Positions 55,743 through 63,703 of a DNA stretch of 64,000 nt are shown piece by piece. The notes beneath the pieces were generated by a model. It was not told the origin of the DNA, made no database searches, and saw only the letters and a list, made by a program, of their open reading frames with translations. The translations under genes and the position numbers were made by a program. The stretch comes from Methanoculleus bourgensis MS2 (GTDB lineage Archaea > Halobacteriota > Methanomicrobia > Methanomicrobiales > Methanoculleaceae), in NCBI RefSeq assembly GCF_000304355.2, contig NC_018227.2, positions 558,001-622,000 on the forward strand. Reading direction: 5' to 3'. Position 1 is the first letter of the stretch, and each line of letters begins with the position of its first letter.

Positions 55743-57589
55743 GGCTTGCGCTGGTCGGAAACCCCAGCGTGGGCAAATCCCTGATCTTCAACCAGCTCAC
55801 CGGCCTTGGTGTGGAGGTGAGCAACTACCCCGGGACCACCGTTGAACTGCAGCGCGGCAACACCTGCTTCCAGCGCGAGATGATCGAGCTCGTGGACCTT
55901 CCCGGTATCTACTCGCTCGAAGGCGACTCAGACGAAGAATCCCTGGTCCGCCGGTATCTGGACCAGCACGAGACCGATGCGATCATCGCGGTGGTCAACG
56001 TCACGCGCCTCGAACGCAACCTCTACCTCCTCCTCCAGGTAGCCGAGTATGGCCTTCCTATGGTCGTCGTGCTGAACATGGCCGACGAAGCCATACAACA
56101 GGGACTCGAGATCGACCCCGGCCCGCTCCGCGACCTCCTCGGTGTCGACGTTATCCTGACGGCTGCGTCGCAGGGAAAGAACATCGACCGGATCATCCCG
56201 GCGGCAAGGGCCGCCACCCGGCCGTCAAAGGTGGAGGTTCCCTACGACCACCACGTGGAAGCCGCTATCCGGAGCCTCGGGAAGATGTTCGGGGCCGACC
56301 GGAAGGAGAGTATCCAGGCACTCCAGGGGTTTGGCGATAGCCCGGATCTCCTCGAGGCGGCACGCATGATCGTCGACGAGATCGAGTCCCGGCACCGGAT
56401 GACGGCCGCCCAGATCATCGCCGCCAACCGGCACAACTTCGCCCGCCAGCTCGCCGACCTCACCATCAAAGAGGAGACGCCGCTCCCCCGGGCCGACCTG
56501 GACAGCATCCTGACGCGGGTGATCCCTGGAATCCCGATCCTCATCGGGATCCTGGTGGGAATGCTCCTCCTGGTCTTCATCGCGGGATCGTTCCTCGAAG
56601 AACTGATCGTCGAGTTCTTCGAGGTCTTTGCGCTCCAGCCGTTCATTGCCCTCGGGCTGCCGCCGCTGGCAGAGGCCCTGGGAACATCCATCCTGCTCGC
56701 GCTCCAGGCTGGCCTTGGGATAGCGTTCCCGTACGTCTTCCTCTTCTACATCATCATCTCCATCCTCGAGGATTCCGGGTACATGACCCGGGCTGCCTTC
56801 CTCGCCGACAACGCCATGCACCGGGTCGGGATGCATGGCGGTGCGGTCATCCCCCTCACCCTGGCGTTCGGGTGCAACGTCCCGGCGATCATGAGCGTCC
56901 GGCTCCTGCACTCCCGGCGCGAACGCATCATCGCCTCGTTCCTGGTCACAATGGTCCCCTGCTCGGCACGGACCGTCATCATCGCCGGGATAGTAGCCAG
57001 TTTCGTCGGCATCGGGGCGGCGTTCAGCGTATACGCCATCGTCTTTGTCCTGATCCTCCTCACGGGGCTCGTCCTCTCCCGCGTAACACCCGGGGAGCAG
57101 TTCGGGATGATCATGGAGATGGTCCCGCTCCGACGGCCCGATCCAAAACTGGTGATGAAGAAGGCATGGTCCCGCCTCTCTGAGTTCCTCTTCATCGCCA
57201 TGCCCCTCCTCCTCGTGGGAAGCGTCGTCCTCGGTCTGCTCGAGTTCTTTGGTGTCATGACCGTATTTGAGGGCCTGGTCGAGCCCTATACCATGGCCCT
57301 CCTCGGCCTCCCTGGTTACTCGGCGACAGCGCTCATATTCGGGATTCTCAGAAAAGAGATGGCGTTTGAGACCCTTGCGATCCTCGCCGGCACGGCAAAC
57401 CTCGGGGCGGTGCTCACGTCCCTCCAACTCTACATATTTGCCGTCGTGACTGTCCTCTTCGTCCCCTGCCTTGCGACCATCACGGTCCTCTTACGTGAGG
57501 TCGGCTCACGGATCACGCTCGCGGTCACGATCTACACCGTCTCCCTCGGACTCCTTATCGGAGGCCTTATCTATCGTCTCCTGGCATAG
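55739..57589 (+). CDS. feoB: Ferrous iron transporter FeoB
   Basis: A 616-residue membrane protein for Fe(II) uptake. The N-terminal G domain has GNPSVGKS (residues 7-14), the NYPGTTVE switch, DLPGIYSLEGDSDEE and VVLNMADEA (G4). A helical linker leads to the membrane part from about 255, with Gate motifs: AFPYVFLFYIIISILEDSGY and GCNVPAIMSVR then VPCSARTVIIAG. About 8-10 helices are predicted. The ATG at 55739 overlaps the DtxR-FeoA stop, so regulator and transporter are co-translated. Confidence 0.95.
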   Translation: MRLALVGNPSVGKSLIFNQLTGLGVEVSNYPGTTVELQRGNTCFQREMIELVDLPGIYSLEGDSDEESLVRRYLDQHETDAIIAVVNVTRLERNLYLLLQVAEYGLPMVVVLNMADEAIQQGLEIDPGPLRDLLGVDVILTAASQGKNIDRIIPAARAATRPSKVEVPYDHHVEAAIRSLGKMFGADRKESIQALQGFGDSPDLLEAARMIVDEIESRHRMTAAQIIAANRHNFARQLADLTIKEETPLPRADLDSILTRVIPGIPILIGILVGMLLLVFIAGSFLEELIVEFFEVFALQPFIALGLPPLAEALGTSILLALQAGLGIAFPYVFLFYIIISILEDSGYMTRAAFLADNAMHRVGMHGGAVIPLTLAFGCNVPAIMSVRLLHSRRERIIASFLVTMVPCSARTVIIAGIVASFVGIGAAFSVYAIVFVLILLTGLVLSRVTPGEQFGMIMEMVPLRRPDPKLVMKKAWSRLSEFLFIAMPLLLVGSVVLGLLEFFGVMTVFEGLVEPYTMALLGLPGYSATALIFGILRKEMAFETLAILAGTANLGAVLTSLQLYIFAVVTVLFVPCLATITVLLREVGSRITLAVTIYTVSLGLLIGGLIYRLLA

Positions 57590-57602
57590 GTGTTGTATTA
57601 AG

Positions 57603-58322
57603 ATGTACCGCTACACAACCGGCATCCCGCTGATTGATAGGGAGTTCGGGGGCCTGCGGGCCAGCACGAACGTCCTCATCCTGGCCCCGCCCCTGGCCTA
57701 CGCAGAGCGTCTTGCCTACAGGGTGGCCTGCCCGGGCGCGGGTGAGTGGACGATCGCGATCTCGACAGACGGCCGCGCCTCCGATGTCGTCGGTGCGTTC
57801 CGAAACCTCGGGGCGGGCAGGAACCAGGTCGGGATCATCGATGCAATCACGAAGAGCTCGGTGCCGACTCTCCGGGATACACCGAAGGCGAAGTTTGTCA
57901 CGAGCCCCGTCGACCTGACCAGCATAGGGATTAAGTTCTCCCGGATGGTGGAGAGTATGTGGAGGGAGGGCGTCATGGCTGACCCGCCGGGGCCGATGCC
58001 CCCGCCGATCCGGCTCTGCGTGAACTCGGTCTCGACGCTCCTTATGTACACGGGACTGGAGGTGACCTTCCGGTTCCTCCATGTTATCACCAACAGGGTG
58101 AAGAAACTGGAGGGGCTCGGTATCTATGTTCTCAACAGTGAGTCGTTCGATGAGAAGACCGTGGCCACGATGAAGCAGTTGATGAGCATGGTCATCGAGG
58201 TGAGGTCGAACGACGGGGAGGGGTTGGTGGAGCGGGATCTCCGCATCGTCGGCATCCGCGGCAGGACGACCCCCCGGATCCGTTACTTCTACGACGATGG
58301 AACGCTGACGTTTGAGGGATGA
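57603..58322 (+). CDS. KaiC/RadA-like protein lacking the Walker A motif
   Basis: A 239-residue protein of the RecA-like fold. It begins [20 protein letters not shown], the usual KaiC/RadA lead-in (TGIPxLDxxxGG), but the P-loop position reads [20 protein letters not shown] instead of GxxGxGKT, so nucleotide binding of the standard kind is lost. Later strands ([50 protein letters not shown]-like) follow the family. The function is unknown. It starts 14 bp after feoB and ends 47 bp before dphB, so it is probably part of that operon. Confidence 0.8.
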   Translation: MYRYTTGIPLIDREFGGLRASTNVLILAPPLAYAERLAYRVACPGAGEWTIAISTDGRASDVVGAFRNLGAGRNQVGIIDAITKSSVPTLRDTPKAKFVTSPVDLTSIGIKFSRMVESMWREGVMADPPGPMPPPIRLCVNSVSTLLMYTGLEVTFRFLHVITNRVKKLEGLGIYVLNSESFDEKTVATMKQLMSMVIEVRSNDGEGLVERDLRIVGIRGRTTPRIRYFYDDGTLTFEG

Positions 58323-58368
58323 TGATGAGAGGACAGCCTGGTCCAGATCAGCCGGGAGGGAACCGGCC

Positions 58369-59121
58369 ATGCTGATGTTTGTGGGTCTTGGGCTCTACGA
58401 TCTCGGGGATATCTCGCTTAAGGGTCTTGAATGTGTCCGGAACGCCGATACCGTCTACCTGGAGGCCTACACCTCCCGGCTGATGGGGACCGACGTTGCG
58501 GAGATGGAGGCGTTCTTCGAGAAAGAGATCCGGGTGCTCAGCCGGGAGGATGTCGAGCAGAACCCCCGTGATATCATAGAGCGTGCCGCGAGAGGCCGGG
58601 TTGCGTTCCTGACCGGGGGAGACCCCATGGTCTCGACGACCCATGCCGACCTGCGGATGCGTGCCGCCGCTGCAGGGGTTGCGACGTCGATCATCCACGC
58701 CTCGTCCATATCGAGCGCGGTCTGCGGTCTCTCGGGGCTCCAGAACTACCGGTTCGGGAAGTCCTGTTCGGTGCCGTTTCCCGCAAAGGGGTGGTTCCCG
58801 ACGGCCCCTGTCGAGACGATCGCGGCAAACCTGGACCTGAACCTGCACACGCTGGTCTTTCTTGATATCCAGATGGATCGTTACATGCGCATCCCGGAGG
58901 CGATCGCCATCATCGAGGAGATGGCAGCGAAGCGCGGCATCGAACCGCCCGCGCTCTACGTGGGTATCGCCCGGGCGGGGTCGGAGAGCCCGGTGGTTGC
59001 GGCAGGCTCCGGCGCGAAACTCAAGGAGACCCAGTTCGGGCCCCCGCTCCATGTCCTCGTCGTCCCGGCCGACCTCCATCCCATGGAGCGGGAGTACCTG
59101 GAGATCTTTGCCGGTCTATGA
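58369..59121 (+). CDS. dphB: Diphthine synthase
   Basis: A 250-residue SAM-dependent methyltransferase of the tetrapyrrole-methylase fold that methylates the modified histidine of elongation factor aEF2 on the way to diphthamide. It begins [20 protein letters not shown] and shows [20 protein letters not shown] near residue 82, [10 protein letters not shown] near 112 and [11 protein letters not shown]-like sequence ([11 protein letters not shown]) near 128. ATG at 58369 has GGGAGGGA upstream; the longer open frame to 58312 is rejected. It overlaps the DUF357 gene by 4 bases, with both start and stop in ATGA. Confidence 0.95.
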   Translation: MLMFVGLGLYDLGDISLKGLECVRNADTVYLEAYTSRLMGTDVAEMEAFFEKEIRVLSREDVEQNPRDIIERAARGRVAFLTGGDPMVSTTHADLRMRAAAAGVATSIIHASSISSAVCGLSGLQNYRFGKSCSVPFPAKGWFPTAPVETIAANLDLNLHTLVFLDIQMDRYMRIPEAIAIIEEMAAKRGIEPPALYVGIARAGSESPVVAAGSGAKLKETQFGPPLHVLVVPADLHPMEREYLEIFAGL

Positions 59122-59687
59122 ACTTCGATGACTATGGGGTCCTCTTCAGGGAGGCCCTTTGCCGGACCCGGATCGCTGTTCCGGAAGGAACTCTCCTCCA
59201 CCGGGCGGCAGCAGAGGTGCTTGAGATGGCTGTCGCCTACCAGGATGATGGCACGACGTTTCTTGGGGACGGCGACCCGGTGAACGCGCTTGCCGGGTTT
59301 GCCTACGGGCTCGGCTGGCTTGACGCAGGCTTGCGGCTCGGGCTGCTCGCACCGCTCGCCGCCCACCCTCCCGGTGAGGTGGACGCGTGCATCCCTGACG
59401 CGAAGAGCGCCCACCTCCACGAGAAGACCCACCGCTACCGGCGGATGCTCCAGTCCGCCCTCACGATGGTCGAGGCGGCGCCGGACGAGGCGAGTCCACT
59501 GTATGCTGGCTCAAGGGAACTCCATGCTACGGCGCGGTCCTGGTATGCAGAGGGGGTTGAACGACTCGAGGCGGGCGACCTCGTCGGTGCCCTCGCCCGG
59601 TTCAGCTACGGGTATGCATGGCTCGATGCCGGCATCCGTGCGGGGCTGCTGCGGGTCACCGGTGAGCGGGGCCTCTTTACGGTCTAG
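59118..59687 (+). CDS. DUF357-family protein, two domains
   Basis: A 189-residue helical protein with an internal duplication. Both halves end with the DUF357 signature: [25 protein letters not shown] near residue 55 and [25 protein letters not shown] near 155. Function is not established, although proteins of this family are widespread in Archaea. The stop TAG at 59685-59687 consists of the TA flank and first base of dispersed element E, so the C-terminus was fixed by an insertion. Confidence 0.85.
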   Translation: MNFDDYGVLFREALCRTRIAVPEGTLLHRAAAEVLEMAVAYQDDGTTFLGDGDPVNALAGFAYGLGWLDAGLRLGLLAPLAAHPPGEVDACIPDAKSAHLHEKTHRYRRMLQSALTMVEAAPDEASPLYAGSRELHATARSWYAEGVERLEAGDLVGALARFSYGYAWLDAGIRAGLLRVTGERGLFTV

Positions 59688-59845
59688 TGGACCACTGCAC
59701 CTAATATTTCCACGCGATTGTTGCGTCACGCAGAAGTGCGCGAAGAGCGCGAAGGGGACGATACCGTCCAGCAACCGAACTTCGCGGCTTCGCGCCCTTC
59801 GCGTGAGATGGTATTGCATGGACAATATTAGATGAAATGATACAC
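59685..59845. mobile_element. MITE-like element E (about 159 bp)
   Basis: The left end TAGTGGACCACTGCACCTAA begins at the stop codon of the DUF357 gene. The interior has GTGCGCGAAGAGCGCGAAGG and CTTCGCGGCTTCGCGCCCTT. The right end, GCATGGACAATATTAGATGA AATGATACAC, is the inverted form of the family end; the right TA is lost. A decayed second copy seems to follow from 59848 (GTGGACCACTGCATCT) to about 59955. Confidence 0.65.
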
Positions 59846-60164
59846 TCGTGGACCACTGCATCTCCTCTCTCACACCCCTTCACGGTCTTCTGCGTGCGAC
59901 TGCCGATCCGCCTCACACACCACCCCCCTCAAAGTAAGATGACCCGGTGCACCGGCCGTTCCGCGCGGGAGTTCCCTGCCTGGTTCCGTGGTGCCCTCCC
60001 GGTGGATCCGGCATTCGCCTGTCTCAATGATAAAACCACCGATTATATAGTAGCTGAACGATACTTTATTAGTCCAATTCCGGGTTATTTTTGGAGAAAC
60101 ATCCGGAATATCTTGTATCAGCAGGTGCCAGAGGAGCAGTCTTTTGGAGCCGGGAGCGTGAAGA
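59846..60164. other. Gap with a decayed element and the flippase promoter
   Basis: The first 110 bp resemble a worn copy of the dispersed family: GTGGACCACTGCATCT at one side and AAAGTAAGATGACCCGGTGC at the other. Further on GATTATATAGTAG at 60041-60053 is a good TATA box, implying a leader of about 90 nt for the gene at 60165. GGGAGCG lies just before that start. Confidence 0.5.
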
Positions 60165-61205
60165 ATGGAGAAGTCTCAGTGGAAGTGGCTGCTCGTCTCG
60201 ATCGGGTTTAGCGCTCTTGTTATGGGGGGCGTCCTCTATTTCACCGTCGATGAGACGACGATCGAGTATCTCAGCCGCGTAAACCCCTTCTACCTGATCC
60301 TTGCTGTACTCCTCCATATCCTCTCGCTCGGGTTCTGGGCACTCCGCATCCAGAAGATGTCGGCGTCGCTCGGCTACCGGGTGGGTTTCAAGCACTGCCT
60401 GAACCTGGTGCTGGCGAACATGCTTGTTGCGGCAGTCACCCCGTCACAGGCGGGCGGCGAACCGGTCCGGGTCCATGAACTCTACCGGGCAGGCGTCACC
60501 GTCGGGGACGCCACCGCCATCGTCATCATGGAACGGGTCATCGACGGGATCGTCCTTGGGGCGGCAGGAGCTTTTGCCATGCTCTTCCTCGGCAGGTACT
60601 GGAGCAGCCTCGCCTCAGGGTTCAGCGGCGTGAGTTTCATAATGTACGCCGCCTGGATATTCGTCACCATCTTTGTGCTGATATTCGTCTACTCGGTGAA
60701 GAACCCGGACTACCTCAAACGGGTCCTCAAACGGATATCGCGCTGGATCGACCGGCGCTGGCACTTAAAGCGGCTCGAGCAGCTCCTGGGGACGATCGAC
60801 CGGGAAGTGGATAACTTCAACCGCGGTCTTGTCGAGTTCGTGAACCACGGGAAGAGCGGCCTTGTGTGGGGTTTTATCTTCACGGCACTCTTCTGGCTCT
60901 CGGAGTTTGTCATCGCATCGATGCTCCTCCTGGGGCTCGGGCAGCAACCGTACTTCATCGAGTCGTTCGTTGTCCAGCTCGTCATCGCCATCATCATGAT
61001 GATCCCGCTCACACCCGGGGGTTCGGGCGTTGCGGAGCTCGGCGCCACGTCGTTCTACAGCCTCTTTGTCCCGTCATCGATCGTTGGCGTCTTTGTCCTC
61101 CTCTGGCGGTTGATCCTCTACTACCTCAACATCTTCCTCGGCCTGCTGCCGAGCCTCTCAATAATGCGGCGTGAGTTCCTTGCCCGCGCCAGAAAGCAAC
61201 GGTGA
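60165..61205 (+). CDS. Flippase-like integral membrane protein (UPF0104/AglD-type)
   Basis: A 346-residue protein with about eight membrane helices (for example WLLVSIGFSALVMGGVLYFT, YLILAVLLHILSLGFWAL, VIAIIMMIPLTPGGSGVAEL). The segments NMLVAAVTPSQAGGEPVRVH and IPLTPGGSGVAELGATSFY are hallmarks of the lysylphosphatidylglycerol synthase TM / UPF0104 family. In archaea family members occur beside or fused to glycosyltransferases such as AglD, suggesting transfer of lipid-linked sugars; no glycosyltransferase is adjacent here. The exact role is unknown. Confidence 0.88.
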   Translation: MEKSQWKWLLVSIGFSALVMGGVLYFTVDETTIEYLSRVNPFYLILAVLLHILSLGFWALRIQKMSASLGYRVGFKHCLNLVLANMLVAAVTPSQAGGEPVRVHELYRAGVTVGDATAIVIMERVIDGIVLGAAGAFAMLFLGRYWSSLASGFSGVSFIMYAAWIFVTIFVLIFVYSVKNPDYLKRVLKRISRWIDRRWHLKRLEQLLGTIDREVDNFNRGLVEFVNHGKSGLVWGFIFTALFWLSEFVIASMLLLGLGQQPYFIESFVVQLVIAIIMMIPLTPGGSGVAELGATSFYSLFVPSSIVGVFVLLWRLILYYLNIFLGLLPSLSIMRREFLARARKQR

Positions 61206-61248
61206 TCCACCCCAAGGTTTAAACACTATAAGACTCATGTCAGATCAC

Positions 61249-61695
61249 ATGACTGCTCAAAGTTGCCGGGTGCAGGGCGTGTTTATGTCGGTGAGCGAGA
61301 TGGGAGCGGCGCCGACTGTCGTTCTGGATGCCGGGGGTGACAGCACAATACCCATATATGTCGGGCTCTGGGAAGCGATATCGATAAACAACGCATTGAA
61401 TAGTGAGATGCTTCCCCGCCCCATCACCCACGACCTCATCGTCGACCTCTTCCGGAGGTTTGATATCACGCTTGATGCCCTGCACATCGACTCCCTGGAG
61501 GAAGGAGTCTTTTACGCCAAACTCCTCCTCAGCCAGGGCTCGCGCACTGAGGTTATGGACTGCAGGCCGAGCGACGGGATAGCCATCGCTCTGCGCTACC
61601 AGGCTCCCATCATGATCGAAGATACGGTCGTGGAGACCGCAGCAGTCAGGAAAGACGATCTCCCGAGGATGGTGGACCTGAAGGAGTATCTCTGA
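61249..61695 (+). CDS. Bifunctional nuclease family protein (DUF151)
   Basis: A 148-residue protein of the BFN/DUF151 family: VQGVFMSVSEMGAAPTVVLD, IPIYVGLWEAISINNAL, RPITHDLIVDLFRRFDI and DCRPSDGIAIALRYQAPIMI are the family landmarks. Plant and thermophile members show nuclease activity; the role in methanogens is not established. GGTTTAAACACTATAAG at 61216-61232 looks like a promoter whose start would fall near 61246, favouring ATG at 61249 and a leaderless message; ATG at 61237 is also in frame. Confidence 0.85.
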   Translation: MTAQSCRVQGVFMSVSEMGAAPTVVLDAGGDSTIPIYVGLWEAISINNALNSEMLPRPITHDLIVDLFRRFDITLDALHIDSLEEGVFYAKLLLSQGSRTEVMDCRPSDGIAIALRYQAPIMIEDTVVETAAVRKDDLPRMVDLKEYL

Positions 61696-61734
61696 GCGGA
61701 TCTGCTCACGCACAAAAAAGGTATGCCCCCGCGC

Positions 61735-62019
61735 TACGGGAGCATTTCAGCTAACATTTCCCATGAAAACCGCCCTGGTTTGGCAGGTGGGGGAATCATG
61801 GCTCTGTTTGTGCCCCGGATCCGGCTTGTGCGGGGAGGGGGCTCGCCCCCACCCCCCGGGCGATTCCCACCACGGTCCACAGCATGGGTGAGAGCTTGGG
61901 GAATAGGTTGCTTTTCTGCGTACAGCCTCTCGCTCTGCCCCATGAACGCTCCACATCCCTTCGCGATCTTCCGCGTGATACACGCCAAGACCCGCAAATT
62001 AAGATGAAATAGTCCACTA
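61735..62019. mobile_element. MITE-like element F (281 bp), abutting IS630 copy 2
   Basis: TA flanks lie at 61735-61736 and 62018-62019; the latter is also the IS630 target. The left end reads CGGGAGCATTTCAGCTAACA and the reverse complement of the right end reads GTGGACTATTTCATCTTAAT. The interior includes a G/C-rich block at 61834-61892 shared with 5968-6030, and CCCTTCGCGATCTTCCGCGT near 61960. Only the outer parts match the other copies, so it is a chimera or an expanded version. Confidence 0.6.
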
Positions 62020-62089
62020 GTGTTATGTCAACAATATAATGTCGTAAAGTATATGCTCCCCCATACCTACTCTTTCTTGGGGATTGAGG

Positions 62090-62584
62090 ATGAAGAAGTA
62101 TATCGTGACCCTCACTCGTGAAGAGCGTGACCAACTGACGACACTGGCCTCGAAAGGCAAGCATTCTGCACAGCAGATTCTGAATGCCCTCATTTTACTC
62201 GGGTGTGATGAAGGGGAGTTTCAGAGCCAGCGTTCAAAGAACGAAGAGTTGTCCCGTGTTTTGAACATTAGTATGAGGAAGATCGACCGCGTGAAAGAGC
62301 GGTTTGTCACGGAAGGCCTTGAGACGGCCCTTTCGGGACGGACGCGCGATCGGGTCTATCCTAGAAAGACCGATGGCGATTTTGAAGCCCACCTCATCGC
62401 ACTCAGCTGCAGTGAACCGCCGGAAGGCTATTCCCGCTGGACACTTCGTCTGTTGGCTGATCGGGTTGTTGCATTGGAATATATCGATGAGATCTCTCAC
62501 GAGACGATTCGCCAGATTTTAAAAAAACGAAATGCAGCCCTGGAAGCACCAAGAGTGGATCATACCGCCGGAACACACCGGTAG
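62090..62584 (+). CDS. IS630 transposase, DNA-binding part (ORF A), copy 2
   Basis: A 164-residue N-terminal half from the ATG at 62090: helix-turn-helix (LSRVLNISMRKIDRVKERF) and SGRTRDRVYPRKTDG linker. It differs from copy 1 at few places, such as S for L in ALSGRTRD. Codons TTA AAA AAA CGA at 62519-62530 mark the slip site, after which the family's expected LKKNE-type sequence is found only in the +1 frame. Confidence 0.85.
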   Translation: MKKYIVTLTREERDQLTTLASKGKHSAQQILNALILLGCDEGEFQSQRSKNEELSRVLNISMRKIDRVKERFVTEGLETALSGRTRDRVYPRKTDGDFEAHLIALSCSEPPEGYSRWTLRLLADRVVALEYIDEISHETIRQILKKRNAALEAPRVDHTAGTHR

Positions 62585-63221
62585 TTTTGTTGCCCATATG
62601 GAGCGGGTTCTGGACATCTACAAACGTCCCTTGAATCCGCTGTATCCTGTCGTTTGCATGGATGAATCCCCGAAGCAACTCATTGCCGAAACCCGGAATG
62701 CCATCCCCGCCTCACCGGGACAACCGGCCCGGTATGACTATGAATACCGCCGTTGTGGCACGTGCAACATTTTTCTTGCCAGTGAACCATTGGCAGGAAA
62801 ACGGATGGTGAAGATTACTGAGCACCGGACCAAGCAGGATTGGGCATTGTTTTTGCAGGATATCGCTGAACAGTACCCCGAGGCAGAGAGGATCGTCCTG
62901 GTGATGGATAACCTGAATACCCATACACCCGGCTCATTCTACGAAACGTATTCGCCGGAAGAGGCAAAAACGCTCTGGGATCGGTTCGAATTTATATATG
63001 CGCCAAAACATGGGAGCTGGCTGAATATGGCGGAAATTGAGTTGAGCGTGTTGACCCGGCAGTGTTTATCGCGAAGAATCGAGACGATCGAGGAGGCTCG
63101 GATGGAGGTAAAAGCATGGGAAAATGCCAGGAATAACAAGAATGCAAAGGTAAACTGGCAGTTCACGGCTGAAGATGCACGGATTAAATTAGTGCGCCTC
63201 TATCCGACATTAGAGGGTTGA
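62532..63221 (+). CDS. IS630 transposase, catalytic part (ORF B), copy 2
   Basis: A 229-residue DDE domain with VVCMDES, VLVMDNLNTHTPGS and KHGSWLNMAEIELSV carrying the triad. It is in the +1 frame relative to ORF A and begins 4 bases after the A7 run at 62521-62527. Loss of one A, or gain of two, during transcription, or a +1 ribosomal shift, would fuse it to ORF A. The reading frame is intact, as in copy 1, so both copies may be active. Confidence 0.9.
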   Translation: MQPWKHQEWIIPPEHTGSFVAHMERVLDIYKRPLNPLYPVVCMDESPKQLIAETRNAIPASPGQPARYDYEYRRCGTCNIFLASEPLAGKRMVKITEHRTKQDWALFLQDIAEQYPEAERIVLVMDNLNTHTPGSFYETYSPEEAKTLWDRFEFIYAPKHGSWLNMAEIELSVLTRQCLSRRIETIEEARMEVKAWENARNNKNAKVNWQFTAEDARIKLVRLYPTLEG

Positions 63222-63229
63222 CGGTGCAC

Positions 63230-63376
63230 TAGTAGAGCATTTCATCTACTCTTGTCCATGCGATTGTTGCCTCTCGCGCGAAGCCCGTGTAACTCCTCGC
63301 AACCGGAACCCTTCGCGTTCTTCGCGTGCGGCCGACCATCCGTGCTCAAACCCGAAAATAAAGGTGAAACGGCCCC
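63230..63376. repeat. MITE-like element G, right end lost
   Basis: It begins TAGTAGAGCATTTCATCTAC then TCTTGTCCATGCGATTG, matching the inverted right end of element A. Its right part (CTTCGCGTTCTTCGCGTGCG then AATAAAGGTGAAACGGCC) is the inverted left part of element A. The terminal TA on the right is missing. It separates IS630 copy 2 from hisE. Confidence 0.6.
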
Positions 63377-63409
63377 TCCCTCGATGCACCGGAAGGCCGC
63401 AACAGGCTG

Positions 63410-63703
63410 TTATTTCCGGCGGGCGGCAAGTTCATCGAGCACGTCCGCCACGTCGGTGCCTGATGCCTGTAGTGCCACCAGGAAGTGGAAGAGGAGGTCG
63501 GCCGCTTCTGAGACCGTCCTCTCCGGGACCTGGTTCTTTGCGGCCAGGATGAACTCGACCGCCTCTTCACCGACCTTCTCCAGGGATTTGTCAATTCCCT
63601 TCCGGTGGGTCAGGACAGAACTGACGTAACTCCCTGCCGAGGGATGTTCCGCCCGGTCCTGGATGACCTGCCAGACCTCGTCGAGGATGCTCCAGTCACG
63701 CAT
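63410..63703 (-). CDS. hisE: Phosphoribosyl-ATP pyrophosphatase
   Basis: A 97-residue enzyme of histidine synthesis that hydrolyses phosphoribosyl-ATP to phosphoribosyl-AMP. The all-alpha NTP-pyrophosphohydrolase fold is shown by SYVSSVLTHRKGIDKSLEKV, then GEEAVEFILAAKN with the metal-binding glutamates, and SEAADLLFHFLVAL with the conserved Asp. I start at the ATG at 63703 because GGGAGAG lies upstream; the longer frame is inside the nusA-like gene. It overlaps that gene by 8 bases. No other his gene is nearby. Confidence 0.93.
   Translation of the reverse strand: MRDWSILDEVWQVIQDRAEHPSAGSYVSSVLTHRKGIDKSLEKVGEEAVEFILAAKNQVPERTVSEAADLLFHFLVALQASGTDVADVLDELAARRK

Larger units (their letters stand above)
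62020..63229 (+). mobile_element. IS630-family insertion sequence, copy 2 (1,210 bp)
   Basis: TA flanks at 62018-62019 and 63230-63231. The left end is GTGTTATGTCAACAATATAA and the reverse complement of the right end GTGCACCGTCAACCCTCTAA, imperfect inverted repeats of about 28 bp. Length and frames match copy 1, in inverted orientation. Both flanks are ends of dispersed elements (F and G), so the insertion hit the TA between two such elements. Confidence 0.92.

Noticed and set aside
56225-57427. 400-codon minus-strand frame opposite feoB
   Set aside because: FeoB is certain on the plus strand; the antisense product is a low-complexity Asp/Glu/Arg/Gly sequence.
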